DNA of 64,000 nucleotides from Paenibacillus sp. YPG26 (GCF_023704175.1 NZ_CP084530.1:430501-494500); one strand, 5' to 3'. Positions 54,238-63,996 are shown, numbered from the stretch's first letter. Numbers and translations are program-made. Notes: generated from the letters alone by a model not told the origin.

Positions 54238-55266
54238 CTATTTATTTAGGTTCGTCCCAGTTACAATGTCAGCGCGAATGGGCTTTTTGCCGTCCTTGAA
54301 GGAGACAGGTATGGTGGTCATCGATTTGCCGGATTGGGCGGAGACCTGGAAGTGAATGTGCGGCTCAGAGGAATTCCCCGAGTTGCCGCATTTCCCCAGA
54401 AGCTGTCCAGCCGTTACCCTATCGCCTTTTTTTACTTGAATCGAGCCGTTCTTGAAGTGGGCAAGGGTGCTGTATTCCCCACTGTTATGCTGGATGGTAA
54501 CCACATTGCCCGCGGGCTGCTTTTCATTCATGGTGCCTACTGGCTCGTTATCGGGAATACCGTCAGTAACCGCAATCACCACCCCGTCTGCTGGGGCCAG
54601 CACAGGCTGATCGAAGGCGAAATAGCTTGTGTTAAGCTTCGGGTCACCCTCGTAAGAGTAACCGTTCTTCACTTTCAAGAAATCGTAGGCATATCGCACT
54701 TGTTCATGTTCGTAGTGATAGTTAAGAAACCGGTTATGACCTCCCCAATAGACCAGCCAATCCTCCTGGAAAGGGTAATTAAATTTCGTCTTGGAGTAGG
54801 CAGCATCGGTCTCGGGATGGGCGGGATGGTCCAAGATCTGAATTCCGATTATTGTGCCCTTTCCATCAATAGCCGCAGTCAGCCCCTTTCCTCCCTGGGG
54901 TTCGTTCCACACCAGAGATTCGTATCCATTAATCCGCAGGCTGGATAACAGCTTGAAAGAGGCGATACCTTCTGTGAAGGATTGACCCATTGCCCGAAAA
55001 TCCTTGAGGGTAACAACCGACTTCAGCGATTCTCCAAATTGGGCGTATAGGCGCTCGTATTCACCGGCGAGCAATTGATCCGCAATCTCTTTTCCACCGA
55101 TTCTGTCCGTAGTATTCTTGTCCGCCTCTTGGGGCTGATTCACGGTCTGTACCTCCCTATCTCCTGTCTTGTCCGTACTGCAGCCTCCCAGAGCCAGAAC
55201 AGCTACAAGCAGGGGAGCAGCAAGAATTCCCGGGTACTTGAACTTATCTGCATAGTTCCTGTTCAT
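54238..55266 (-). CDS. M23-type peptidase-like lipoprotein
   Basis: 342 residues, AGGAGG ribosome site. The lipoprotein signal peptide ends in LALGGC (lipobox). A middle domain of DUF3887-like appearance (ADQLLAGEYERLYAQFGESLK) precedes a LytM/M23 domain (FDQPVLAPADGVVIAVTDG; VTIQHNSGEYSTLAHFKNG; EPHIHFQVS). The C-terminal HxH is present. In active M23 enzymes a first His and an Asp come earlier; here the region NYHYEHEQVRYAYDF may supply them. It would cut or bind peptidoglycan outside. It is divergent from a two-component system, which may control it. Confidence 0.82.
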   Translation of the reverse strand: MNRNYADKFKYPGILAAPLLVAVLALGGCSTDKTGDREVQTVNQPQEADKNTTDRIGGKEIADQLLAGEYERLYAQFGESLKSVVTLKDFRAMGQSFTEGIASFKLLSSLRINGYESLVWNEPQGGKGLTAAIDGKGTIIGIQILDHPAHPETDAAYSKTKFNYPFQEDWLVYWGGHNRFLNYHYEHEQVRYAYDFLKVKNGYSYEGDPKLNTSYFAFDQPVLAPADGVVIAVTDGIPDNEPVGTMNEKQPAGNVVTIQHNSGEYSTLAHFKNGSIQVKKGDRVTAGQLLGKCGNSGNSSEPHIHFQVSAQSGKSMTTIPVSFKDGKKPIRADIVTGTNLNK

Positions 55267-55462
55267 GAATCCATCCTCCTAAGCTTCTTCATAGGCTCAG
55301 TATATCGCACCAGACTTACGGCAGCTCGAACGGGGCATAAATTGTTCCTTAACGATTGTCCTGCAATCAGCTTAATAATTAAGGCTCCATTAAGATTCCG
55401 GTACCCAGAGGATAAGATGAGCATGATACAATAAAGGCATATTCTGGATAAGGTGATGACAA

Positions 55463-56176
55463 ATGAATGATGCCAAGATTCTGATCGTGGATGATGAACG
55501 GTCAATTGCGGAAATGATGGCTACCGTGCTTCGTAAGGAAGGCTTCACCCATATTGATCTGGTATTTGATGGAGAAGCCGCGCTAGCCGCCTGTGGGCAG
55601 CAGCGGTATGAGATGATTCTGCTGGATGTCATGATGCCGGGTCTGAGCGGGCTGGAGATCTGCCCTTTCATACGACAGATCACGGATGCGCCGATCTTGT
55701 TCCTGACAGCCAGGACCTCGGATTTCGACAAGCTGTCGGGATTCGCTGTAGGCGGAGATGATTACATAACGAAGCCTTTCAACCCGCTGGAAGTGGTAGC
55801 TAGGATCCGGGCTCAGCTGCGGAGATACACACAGGCGAAGCCGCAGAGCAGCCAGCCTGCCGGGATCTATAACTTTGGCCGCTTTCAGGTGGATGAGTCG
55901 GAAGCCACGCTAACCGTGGAGGGGAGTGTCTCGCCATGTCCAGCACTGGTATTCCAGCTGTTGTTGTTCCTGTGCAAGCATCCCAACCGGCTGTTCAGCA
56001 AAAGTGAGCTCTATCGCCGCGTATGGGGAGAGGAGTTATATCATGATGATAACACCGTGATGGTCCATATCCACCGCATTCGCGAGAGGATTGAGAGAGA
56101 CCCGTCGAAGCCCGAGTACCTGGTGAATATCAGGGGGATGGGCTACAAATTGATCCTGCCCAAGGGGACAACCTAG
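55463..56176 (+). CDS. OmpR-family response regulator
   Basis: 237 residues. Receiver with phospho-acceptor Asp55 (ILLDVMMPG), acidic pair in IVDDERS and conserved Lys in DDYITKPFN. It is followed by a winged-helix output domain (KSELYRRVWGEELYHDDNTVMVHIHRIRERIE). The kinase gene begins one base after the stop. The nearest divergent targets are the M23 lipoprotein and alpha/beta hydrolase. Confidence 0.92.
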   Translation: MNDAKILIVDDERSIAEMMATVLRKEGFTHIDLVFDGEAALAACGQQRYEMILLDVMMPGLSGLEICPFIRQITDAPILFLTARTSDFDKLSGFAVGGDDYITKPFNPLEVVARIRAQLRRYTQAKPQSSQPAGIYNFGRFQVDESEATLTVEGSVSPCPALVFQLLLFLCKHPNRLFSKSELYRRVWGEELYHDDNTVMVHIHRIRERIERDPSKPEYLVNIRGMGYKLILPKGTT

Positions 56177-56177
56177 C

Positions 56178-57917
56178 ATGATCCGCAGACGATTAACCAT
56201 AAGGTTCGCCGTCCAGCTTGCTGTGGCGGGCTCCCTGCTGGCTGTACTGGCAGTAATTATCGTGATCTGGATGCTGGCCCGGTTCCAGGACATTGAATTC
56301 AACCGGAATTTTGCTCCACTGGGAATCTCGAAGCTGATTGAGGAATCCAGCATTGATTCAAAGGGGCTCATTGCAGACCCCGTTCTATTGCAGCGGCTGC
56401 GCGAAGATGGGGGATGGCTGCAGAGCCTGGATGCGGAAGGACATGTTATCCAGTCCTTTAATGCTCCCCATGATCTGCCTTCACGCTATGTTCCCGGACA
56501 GCTGATGGACTATTGGATCGGTGGTGAGCCGTTCCCCTATAAGCTGGGCCTGTGGATCCAGGAAAAGGAGGGGCATCTATACACCCTGCTGTATGGCGCG
56601 AGGTCTCCAACCGAGGATTTGCTAGTGCGTCTTATTGATGATGGGGAGCTCAAGAATCAGAGTCTGTCTTTCTCCGAGAGCAGCAGTTCACTGTTAACCC
56701 AAAGAAAGGCATGGGTTCAAGTGCTAAGCCGGGAAGGAAAGCAGATAGCGGCTTGGGGAAAGCCTGCATACGCGCCTGAATCCTATACTTTACAGGAGCT
56801 GGCTATGAGATCCTTCGAGCAAGTCAGGTATGGTGCTGTAATGGATTCAAGTTATGACAAGAGGACGGGGCTAACCTGGGTCATCCAATATCCGATGGAG
56901 AACTCCGAGATAGAACCGCTCCCGATTCTGAATGTGCCGCCGGAAGCGCAGGTTATGATTCTGGGGATTGCCGCATTTCTCCTCTGTTCCCTGCTGGTCT
57001 TCATCTTCCTGTCAGCGTGGTATGCTAAGCGGTTCGGAACACCGATCCTCCATATTCTAGGCTCGATTGAACGGCTGGGAATGGGAGATTACACCGATCC
57101 TGCTCCGATGAAGAGGGGAAGCGGGAGGAAGAGCAGGAGCCGTGGTTATCGGGTGTTTAGTGAAGTGATGGAGTCGATTGGCAACCTGACTACGGCACTT
57201 CGGACGGGGCGGGATACAGCCGAACAGACACAGCTGCACAGGGAAGAGTGGATTGCGGGAGTTACCCATGATCTCAAGACACCCCTGTCCTCTGTTCAAG
57301 GCTACGCTCATATGCTGGCCGCCGAGCAGTACAGCTGGTCTGAGGAGGAGATGCGGAAGTTCGCGGCCATCATTCTGGAGAAGACCTACTATATGGACAA
57401 GCTCATCAATGATCTTGGGCTGACTTACCGGCTAAAGAACGGGGACATTCCTGTATCCTTCGAGGAGAAGGACATCGGGGTTCTGTTGACGGACTGTGTA
57501 ACCCGGACCGCAGAGCATCCGGCCTATGATCCCAGCCGGGTTCAATGCACCGTACCTGCTGAGCCGGTTGTGTTGGCTGTCTATCAGCCGTGGCTGGAGC
57601 GCATAATCGGGAACATTGTAGCGAACTCGCTGAATCATAATCCTCCAGGTACAACCATGCATATAGAGCTGTCCGGGAGCAGCCCGCTTGGGGGAGTTCG
57701 CATTGATTTCAGGGACAACGGTCAAGGCATGGATGGGCAGACGATAGAGCGCTTGTTCGAGCGTTATTACAGGGGATTGAGTACGGATAGCGAGATAGAG
57801 GGCAGCGGCCTCGGCATGGCGGTGACAAAAGAATTGGTTCAAGCCATGGGCGGGCGAATCGAGGTACGCTCGAGCCCAGGGCAGGGGACCGTGGTAAGTC
57901 TGATCTGGGATAGATAA
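56178..57917 (+). CDS. Membrane histidine kinase
   Basis: 579 residues. Two transmembrane helices (about 10-32 and 256-280) flank an extracytoplasmic sensor of about 220 residues. The HisKA motif is VTHDLKTPLSSVQGYAHML with the phospho-His364. The ATPase core has N, G1 (RDNGQGMDGQ) and G2 (EGSGLGMAVTKEL) boxes. It partners the preceding regulator. The stimulus is unknown; the M23 neighbour suggests the cell envelope. Confidence 0.92.
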   Translation: MIRRRLTIRFAVQLAVAGSLLAVLAVIIVIWMLARFQDIEFNRNFAPLGISKLIEESSIDSKGLIADPVLLQRLREDGGWLQSLDAEGHVIQSFNAPHDLPSRYVPGQLMDYWIGGEPFPYKLGLWIQEKEGHLYTLLYGARSPTEDLLVRLIDDGELKNQSLSFSESSSSLLTQRKAWVQVLSREGKQIAAWGKPAYAPESYTLQELAMRSFEQVRYGAVMDSSYDKRTGLTWVIQYPMENSEIEPLPILNVPPEAQVMILGIAAFLLCSLLVFIFLSAWYAKRFGTPILHILGSIERLGMGDYTDPAPMKRGSGRKSRSRGYRVFSEVMESIGNLTTALRTGRDTAEQTQLHREEWIAGVTHDLKTPLSSVQGYAHMLAAEQYSWSEEEMRKFAAIILEKTYYMDKLINDLGLTYRLKNGDIPVSFEEKDIGVLLTDCVTRTAEHPAYDPSRVQCTVPAEPVVLAVYQPWLERIIGNIVANSLNHNPPGTTMHIELSGSSPLGGVRIDFRDNGQGMDGQTIERLFERYYRGLSTDSEIEGSGLGMAVTKELVQAMGGRIEVRSSPGQGTVVSLIWDR

Positions 57918-58055
57918 GTTCATGGGATAGGTAAGTTCATCGGACAGAATCCGCTTAACTTCCGTCTGTTGTTCAGGATAGATGAACCGTTCGGAGATGC
58001 CAGGAAGTGTTATAATATACCAAACGCAGCTTTGGATATGTGGGGGGAGAAGAGA

Positions 58056-58352
58056 GTGAGACGCGAGTTATATAGTCTAGCAGGCGGGATAGCGGCAGCG
58101 TTAGTTCTTGGTATTCTATCCTGGGTTAAGGGAAGTGATGAATTCTTCTTGCGGGCTGCAGGTTGGGTTGGCTCTTCGGCATTGATCATCGGGGCTGTTA
58201 TCTCAGGAATATTCTTAAGCGGAGAACAATTTAGACGTAGCCAAGCGAACGAGTCCAGGCAGGATAGAAAGAATAGAAGGACTGCGGCGGGCATCCTGGT
58301 TTTATTTAGCCTGCCTGTGCTGACAGCCTATATGCTGGTATCGTTCTGGTGA
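58056..58352 (+). CDS. DUF5316-like small membrane protein
   Basis: 98 residues from the GTG at 58056 (GGGGGAGAAG upstream); an earlier ATG is less well placed. Three hydrophobic helices, and the motif GIFLSGEQFRRSQANES, which fits the SGDxxRANx element of DUF5316 proteins. Function unknown. Confidence 0.7.
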   Translation: MRRELYSLAGGIAAALVLGILSWVKGSDEFFLRAAGWVGSSALIIGAVISGIFLSGEQFRRSQANESRQDRKNRRTAAGILVLFSLPVLTAYMLVSFW

Positions 58353-58380
58353 TCCTTCTAGATCCTGATACAGGATTCAA

Positions 58381-58416
58381 CTGTAACCCCCCACAATAAT
58401 TAATGGGGGGTTACAG
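58381..58416. terminator. Bidirectional terminator
   Basis: Arms CTGTAACCCCCCA / TGGGGGGTTACAG between convergent genes. Confidence 0.85.
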
Positions 58417-58420
58417 CTTA

Positions 58421-58900
58421 TTATGCAGGGGGCATTGGTGTATCTGTCGGCTTACCGAATCCTGATTTATAGGTTTCATCAATCTGGCTGCGAATTTCGG
58501 GATATGACGCTCCCTGCTTCTTCATTTGAGCCGACTGAACAGCAATCTGTAAGCATACCCCACATCGTGTTCCATGATCCGTCCAAATAACCGAGCCATC
58601 ATCCTTAATCTCCTGGATAAAGCAGTTGAAATTGCTCTTATGTCCTTGGCTTTCGCCGCACCCGCAATAACAAGGTATCCACTGGAGAAGATCCTCTGCG
58701 ACCGCTGCGAGTCGATACACGCTGCGAACTTCATCCGGCTGGTTAGATAAGAATGCAGGCATCACCTCTGAAGATGAGGTTGTTTCCAGAAGATCTGTAT
58801 CCACATGTGCGTGGTGAGATTCTTCTTTTTTGGAGGAACAAGCGGTGGTAAGCATGATGATAACAATAGAACCTAGGAACAACTTGTACAAGTACTTCAA
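58421..58900 (-). CDS. PCYCGC-motif lipoprotein
   Basis: 159 residues from a TTG start (AAGGAGTGAG upstream). Lipoprotein signal peptide ending LTTACSS. The family motif IPCYCGCGESQGHKSNFNCF and a second Cys pair (RCGVCLQ) are both present. This family of Bacillales lipoproteins has no proven role; the Cys/His arrangement suggests metal or redox function outside the membrane. Confidence 0.9.
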   Translation of the reverse strand: MKYLYKLFLGSIVIIMLTTACSSKKEESHHAHVDTDLLETTSSSEVMPAFLSNQPDEVRSVYRLAAVAEDLLQWIPCYCGCGESQGHKSNFNCFIQEIKDDGSVIWTDHGTRCGVCLQIAVQSAQMKKQGASYPEIRSQIDETYKSGFGKPTDTPMPPA

Positions 58901-59006
58901 GATCTCACTCCTTATACATTCACTTTTCTTAACATATCACAAAGTGTCTTATTTCCAAACCTATTAACCTCTCATAAAATGTATAGCAGAATAAGGAGGC
59001 TTTATT

Positions 59007-60056
59007 GTGCGATCCTATGATGTAATTGTGATCGGTGCCGGGCAGGCAGGGCTTGCCGCGGGTTATTTTCTACGCCAATCGGGCTTGTCGTTTATTTTGC
59101 TAGATCAACATCATCAAGTAGGGAGCGTGTGGAGAGAGCGTTATGATAGTCTGATTCTCTTTACACCGCGATTCTACAGTGCATTGCCTGGACTTTCTTT
59201 AGAAGGAGATCCTAATGGTTATGCAGCGAAAGATGAGATTGCCGACTACTTACATAGCTACGCGAAGCATTTTGAGCTTCCCATTCAGTTGAATACCGAG
59301 GTACTTAAGGTATCGAAGACAGAAGATCGCTTTCTGCTAGAGACGAATCAAGGGCAATTCTCATCAAGGCATGTTATTGTTGCCGCAGGCCCGTTTCAAA
59401 AGCCTTTAATTCCACAGATATCCGGTTCTATATCAAGTGACGTTATACAGTTACATACGGCTAACTACAGGAACTCATCCCAACTCCAGGAGGGACCTAT
59501 GCTGGTTGTGGGCGGTGGTAACTCGGGGGCTCAAATCGCCGTTGAATTGGCGGATCAATATCCCGTGACGTTATCGGCAAGTCACAAGATCAGATTCATG
59601 CCTGTCCAGCTCATGTCAAAGAGTATATTCTGGTGGTTTGGGAAGCTCAGGGTCTATCAGGCTAGTGTACATTCCAGATTCGGGCAGTGGCTGCGCAATA
59701 AGCCTGATCCCGTCTTTGGATATGAACTGAAGAATCTTCTGGCAAAAGGCAGTGTGAACCTCAAGCCGCGTACTAAGGCCGCTGTTAATGGTGATATCGT
59801 ATTTGAAGATAACACTTCAATTCCGGTTAAGAACATCATCTGGGCAACGGGCTACTATTCAGATTACCGCTGGATTGATATCCCTGATGCTATAGATGAG
59901 AAGGGGAAGCCGCGCCATGATGAAGGTGTCAGTCCAGTGGCAGGACTGTATTATGTGGGAATGCCTTGGCAGAGAAATCGCAGTTCAGCTCTCCTTGGCG
60001 GAGTTGGCCGGGATGCCGAAGCTGTTGTCACAAAGATAATCAAGCCTTATCGATAA
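59007..60056 (+). CDS. FAD-dependent monooxygenase-like protein (CzcO/flavin monooxygenase type)
   Basis: 349 residues, GTG start with AAGGAGG. FAD loop VIVIGAGQAGLAAGYFLRQ, the FMO-type WRERYDSLILFTPRFY, a second NADPH loop VVGGGNSGAQIAVELA and IIWATGYYSDYRWI. These enzymes hydroxylate or oxidise small molecules using NADPH. Substrate unknown. A bidirectional terminator follows. Confidence 0.88.
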   Translation: MRSYDVIVIGAGQAGLAAGYFLRQSGLSFILLDQHHQVGSVWRERYDSLILFTPRFYSALPGLSLEGDPNGYAAKDEIADYLHSYAKHFELPIQLNTEVLKVSKTEDRFLLETNQGQFSSRHVIVAAGPFQKPLIPQISGSISSDVIQLHTANYRNSSQLQEGPMLVVGGGNSGAQIAVELADQYPVTLSASHKIRFMPVQLMSKSIFWWFGKLRVYQASVHSRFGQWLRNKPDPVFGYELKNLLAKGSVNLKPRTKAAVNGDIVFEDNTSIPVKNIIWATGYYSDYRWIDIPDAIDEKGKPRHDEGVSPVAGLYYVGMPWQRNRSSALLGGVGRDAEAVVTKIIKPYR

Positions 60057-60095
60057 GTCTATCGGCGTCAGTTCTTGTGAGAATACTATAATATG

Positions 60096-60133
60096 CAAAA
60101 TGAGCCCTGGATTCTATTCCAGAGCTCATTTTG
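60096..60133. terminator. Bidirectional terminator
   Basis: Arms CAAAATGAGC / GCTCATTTTG with an inner CTGGA / TCCAG stem. Confidence 0.88.
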
Positions 60134-60138
60134 ACATA

Positions 60139-60567
60139 TTAACGGCTGCTTAAATTCAGTTCAGCCTGATATTCACCTTCACGCTGCGCTGGCGGCATAC
60201 AAGTCTTGATGAAGAACAGCGGATAAATCAATAAATACAGATTAAATAACCACCATGTGATGTCGAAGTCGTAACTGAACGCCCAAAATGCAACGGCCTG
60301 AAGACCCGAGCAAAAGGTTAGAACAAGGGATATCAAGGCCACACTTCTCCAAGCAGGGCGCTGTTGACGATACAAGTACAGGCTGGTTAGGCCTGTGATT
60401 GAGATCAGGATATCCAGCGGGAAGAAGGACCAGTTCCAGGCGATAATAATAGGGTTGTTATAGTCTTTGAACGCCCAGCTGGTAGGAATAATGTGGAAAT
60501 AGGTGACGATCCAGTAGATAATGAATCCAATATCCGTAACTAGGAAAAATGGCTTTAGTAGTCTCAT
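60139..60567 (-). CDS. DUF5360 membrane protein (YvaD-like)
   Basis: 142 residues, four hydrophobic helices with the pattern DIGFIIYWIVTYFHIIP and WNWSFFPLDILISITGL seen in the YvaD family. GGAGG ribosome site. It is last in a minus-strand run of three genes, 29 bases after the acyltransferase. Function unknown. Confidence 0.8.
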   Translation of the reverse strand: MRLLKPFFLVTDIGFIIYWIVTYFHIIPTSWAFKDYNNPIIIAWNWSFFPLDILISITGLTSLYLYRQQRPAWRSVALISLVLTFCSGLQAVAFWAFSYDFDITWWLFNLYLLIYPLFFIKTCMPPAQREGEYQAELNLSSR

Positions 60568-60596
60568 TACTTTCCTCCATTAATTTACAAGAATTG

Positions 60597-61655
60597 TTAT
60601 AGTATATTATTGAGTCTAGGAATGCGAAGGAGAAGCAGGCTTACCCCCCAGGAAAGCATAAAAGCCAGCAGGGAGACTAGGATCACCTTAATGATGATGT
60701 TGATCTCCAGCCCCGCAAGCGCCAGCTGCAGAGCAATGATGAAAGGTGCTTGAATAATATAAATGGAGTAGCTTGAGCGGTTAAGAAGCCCCAGAACAGG
60801 GGAATCCCGGTTAAGTCTCTTCCGGAAGACAACTAACAGCTTCATGATGATCCCTACATAGGTGAAAGGCTCCCAGAATGAATAATAGATAGATTCCAGG
60901 GTGAACCCGCCATAGAACTTCCCGACGCGGTCAGGTCCTACCAGCAGAAAGACAACCGGCAGCGTGATGATGGAGACCAACGATACCCTGAAATAAATGT
61001 TAACCACACGTTCATTGAACTGCTCCAGCCAGCCGTTGCGATAAGCAGCAATTCCAGCTATGAACAGCACAATATATTGCGGGAAATATCCCAGCGAGAA
61101 GTCATGAACATACATGATGTTGGTTGGGAAGATGAGCCGTGTTGCAAAATTCAAGGTTCCCATAATAAGAATAAATACAAGTAATCCCTTTACCCCGGGA
61201 AAATGGGCTTTCACTGACTTCGCCAAGCCTGCTTTCCGGATTAAGGCATAGATGATCGTGAAGTACAGAAGTGCCATAATAAACCACATATTATAGAATC
61301 CGAGAGATTCCGTGTACTTGGTCTCCCTAACCATGTTGACGCATAGAGGGTTCAATATGAAGAAGTAAAAGAGCGCGGGCAGTAACAGCCTCGGTACGCG
61401 GTCCTTAAGAAATTGATAGAACCCTTTGCGGTCATAGGATTTAGGCGAGAAGTAAGCCGATATGAAAAAGAACAAGCCCATAAAAAAGCTCTGTATAATG
61501 GCGTTAAGCAGGGTCAGGACAGACATGGACATCTCATCATTAGAAGGCTCAATAAAATACCAGCCACCCGCACCCCCATATCCGCTTGAAGTATGAAACC
61601 ATACAACCAGCATCGCCAAGAAGACCTTCAGGCAGTTTATGTAGTGTTTCATCAT
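60597..61655 (-). CDS. Acyltransferase family 3 membrane protein
   Basis: 352 residues, about ten transmembrane helices. The N-terminus holds the conserved His in FLAMLVVWFHTSSG and the arginine-rich loop DRVPRLLLPAL, as in membrane acyltransferase-3 proteins that O-acylate sugars, peptidoglycan or lipids. It starts 15 bases after the methyltransferase stop, so they are an operon. Acceptor unknown. Confidence 0.88.
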   Translation of the reverse strand: MMKHYINCLKVFLAMLVVWFHTSSGYGGAGGWYFIEPSNDEMSMSVLTLLNAIIQSFFMGLFFFISAYFSPKSYDRKGFYQFLKDRVPRLLLPALFYFFILNPLCVNMVRETKYTESLGFYNMWFIMALLYFTIIYALIRKAGLAKSVKAHFPGVKGLLVFILIMGTLNFATRLIFPTNIMYVHDFSLGYFPQYIVLFIAGIAAYRNGWLEQFNERVVNIYFRVSLVSIITLPVVFLLVGPDRVGKFYGGFTLESIYYSFWEPFTYVGIIMKLLVVFRKRLNRDSPVLGLLNRSSYSIYIIQAPFIIALQLALAGLEINIIIKVILVSLLAFMLSWGVSLLLLRIPRLNNIL

Positions 61656-61670
61656 AAGCCTCTCAATCGT

Positions 61671-62546
61671 TTAAGAAGTTTCCTTTAGGGCTATGCCCGC
61701 AACGTAAGTGTGACTTAAGCGTAATTTGCGCTCTTCGTTAATGATCTGGTCAATCTGCTTCTCGATCCGTGACAGAATCTCACTCTCCCGGTCGCGGTCA
61801 ATAACATCAATGAAGCCGGCCGCGGCACCTGAACGCAGTACCCACTCGATGGCTTCTTTGGAGTTCGAGCATGGCAGTATCTGTTCTCCCTGCCAGGAAT
61901 CAACGGTCCGCAGATTGCCCTTAACAAACCACTTCTTCAACACATTATCGTTAGAAGGCAGCTCTACCCGGATATACCTCTGGAGGTAGGACGGATTCTC
62001 GCTGATCACCTTCTCGAATGCCTTCATTAACACTTCCTCTGAATCTTCCCGGGTTTCAATGATTCCCACTTGACCGGATGGCTTCAGAACCCGGTGAACT
62101 TCCTTCATGAATTGGGCCGGATTTGTATAGCAGATCGCCCACCCGCATACCACAATGTCGAAGCTGTTGTCAGGGACTCCTTTCAAGAAGCCCATCATGT
62201 CGCTCTGCTGCAGATTGATTTTGAGCGTCTCGAAGGGTAACAACTTCTCTCGGGCAACTTGCAGCATGCCTTCAGACTGGTCAACGGTTGTAATCGAGCC
62301 TTGGCCGTTCAGGATCCGGGCAATTTCAGACGTAATAAATCCTGTGCCACAGGCGAGTTCCAGGACATCATGTCCAGGTTCGATGTTCATCTTGCGGAGC
62401 AGATCCAGTGAATGTCGTCCCATGGTGCTTGAGAAGAAGGAATCATAATCTCCGCTTGCCTTGTCGTAGTCTTTGGAACTGTTAGCGTGCTTGCCGGACA
62501 GCATGAACCAACCCATACGCATAGCCAATTTTAGTTTGTTGATCAT
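61671..62546 (-). CDS. Class I SAM-dependent methyltransferase
   Basis: 291 residues. Motif I is VLELACGTGFITSEIA, with motif II/III-type FDIVVCGWAICYTNPAQFMKEVHRVLKPSGQVG. AGGAGAG ribosome site. It is first in a minus-strand operon with an acyltransferase and a DUF5360 protein, and divergent from an alpha-oxoamine synthase. Methyl acceptor unknown; a small-molecule or lipid substrate is likely. Confidence 0.88.
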   Translation of the reverse strand: MINKLKLAMRMGWFMLSGKHANSSKDYDKASGDYDSFFSSTMGRHSLDLLRKMNIEPGHDVLELACGTGFITSEIARILNGQGSITTVDQSEGMLQVAREKLLPFETLKINLQQSDMMGFLKGVPDNSFDIVVCGWAICYTNPAQFMKEVHRVLKPSGQVGIIETREDSEEVLMKAFEKVISENPSYLQRYIRVELPSNDNVLKKWFVKGNLRTVDSWQGEQILPCSNSKEAIEWVLRSGAAAGFIDVIDRDRESEILSRIEKQIDQIINEERKLRLSHTYVAGIALKETS

Positions 62547-62708
62547 ATCAACTCTCCTCCTGAAAACGTCACTTGACAGCTAATCAATTGGTATCATATC
62601 ATCTATTTGTTAGTTTTTCATTAAATTTCCATTAAAACAGAATATTAACTTACTTGTGCTGACATGACAAAGCAGAGCAATCAAAAACATTTGCCGGAGG
62701 TATGACTA

Positions 62709-63911
62709 ATGGATGTGTTTCAGAAATGCCTGGATTGGGATTTTGTCAAAAATTTGCGCGCAAATCAGAGCTATCCTTACTTTCAAGCGTTGCACGAGAA
62801 GAATGGCACGTTCATCGCTACAGAGGAACATGAGATGATCATGCTGGGCTCCAATGATTACCTGGGACTCTCCAATAATCCTAGAGTCATGTTGGCTGCT
62901 CACGAAGCAACTACCAGATTTGGAACCTCCTCTTCAGGCTCAAGGTTCTTAAATGGTACTTTGGCCCTGCATAATGAACTGGAGCAGCGGCTTGCCCGTT
63001 TCCTTAACAAGGAGAAGGCCATTGTGTTCTCAACTGGGTACCAGACAAATCTGGGCTCGATCTCCGCATTGCTGGGCAGGAACGATGTGGCCATCATTGA
63101 CCGCGGTGTTCATGCCTCCATTATTGATGGAATCAAGTTAGGCGTGGGCAAGATGGTTCGCTTCAGGCACAATGACATGGAAGACCTGGAAGCCAAGCTG
63201 CAGGCCGTTCCCGAACAAGCAGGCAAGCTTATTATCGTAGATGGCGTGTTCAGTATGGAAGGCGATATGGCGAACCTGAAAGATATCGTATATCTCAAAA
63301 ATAAGTATAGTGCCCGTCTGCTGGTTGATGACGCCCATGGCATTGGTGTGCTAGGCGAGCAAGGCCGCGGTACATGTGAGCATTTCGGCGTAGAAGATGA
63401 GACAGATCTTATTGCCGGCACTTTTAGTAAGTCTTTTGGCAGTCTGGGTGGATTCATTGCCGGTAATGAGGACGTAATTGATTATATTCAGCACAAGGCC
63501 AGAAGTATGATTTTTAGTGCCAGTATGACACCTGCAAGTGTTGCTGCAGCCCTAACGTCCTTGGATATTATGGAGACCGAGCAGGTATGGCGCTCCAATC
63601 TGTTAACGAACATGAACAAGTTCAGCGGGGCTCTTAGAGGCATGGGCTTCGATATCGGTGAGAGCAACACCCCTATTATTCCGATATTAATCGGAGATAC
63701 GGTAACCACATTCAAGTTCTGGAGCTTGCTGCAGCAGAACGGAATTTATACCAATCCCATTATTTCACCTGCTGTTCAAGAGGGTAATGAATTAATCCGC
63801 ACATCGGTCATGGCCACTCATACTGATGAACAACTGAGCCATGCGATCAATGTATTTGAGCAAATCGGAAGAAGCCTGGACATCATTCAACCTATATTAG
63901 TGGATAAATAA
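62709..63911 (+). CDS. Alpha-oxoamine synthase (PLP; 8-amino-7-oxononanoate / 2-amino-3-ketobutyrate / serine palmitoyltransferase family)
   Basis: 400 residues. GSNDYLGLSNNPRV and SGSRFLNGTLALHNELEQRLA at the N-terminus; LLVDDAHGIGVLGEQGRGTCE; PLP-Lys241 in AGTFSKSFGSLGG. These enzymes condense an amino acid with an acyl-CoA or acyl-ACP and lose CO2. No biotin or threonine-catabolism genes are nearby, so a BioF or Kbl role is not favoured. With the divergent methyltransferase and acyltransferase it may make an acylated amino-ketone. Ribosome site is weak (GGAGG). Confidence 0.88.
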   Translation: MDVFQKCLDWDFVKNLRANQSYPYFQALHEKNGTFIATEEHEMIMLGSNDYLGLSNNPRVMLAAHEATTRFGTSSSGSRFLNGTLALHNELEQRLARFLNKEKAIVFSTGYQTNLGSISALLGRNDVAIIDRGVHASIIDGIKLGVGKMVRFRHNDMEDLEAKLQAVPEQAGKLIIVDGVFSMEGDMANLKDIVYLKNKYSARLLVDDAHGIGVLGEQGRGTCEHFGVEDETDLIAGTFSKSFGSLGGFIAGNEDVIDYIQHKARSMIFSASMTPASVAAALTSLDIMETEQVWRSNLLTNMNKFSGALRGMGFDIGESNTPIIPILIGDTVTTFKFWSLLQQNGIYTNPIISPAVQEGNELIRTSVMATHTDEQLSHAINVFEQIGRSLDIIQPILVDK

Positions 63912-63949
63912 GTCTCTATGTATTTGCTTACTTCAAATACATAATGGCC

Positions 63950-63996
63950 GGTATCTCTTCAGGGAATCAACAGTCCCCGTAAGAGGTACCTTTTAT
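63950..63996 (+). terminator. Terminator of the oxoamine synthase
   Basis: Arms GGTATCTCTT / AAGAGGTACC, then TTTTATTT. Confidence 0.7.

Noticed and set aside
62709..63911. BioF or Kbl as the specific name
   Set aside because: The family is clear but no biotin or threonine-degradation genes are near, so a specific symbol is not justified.
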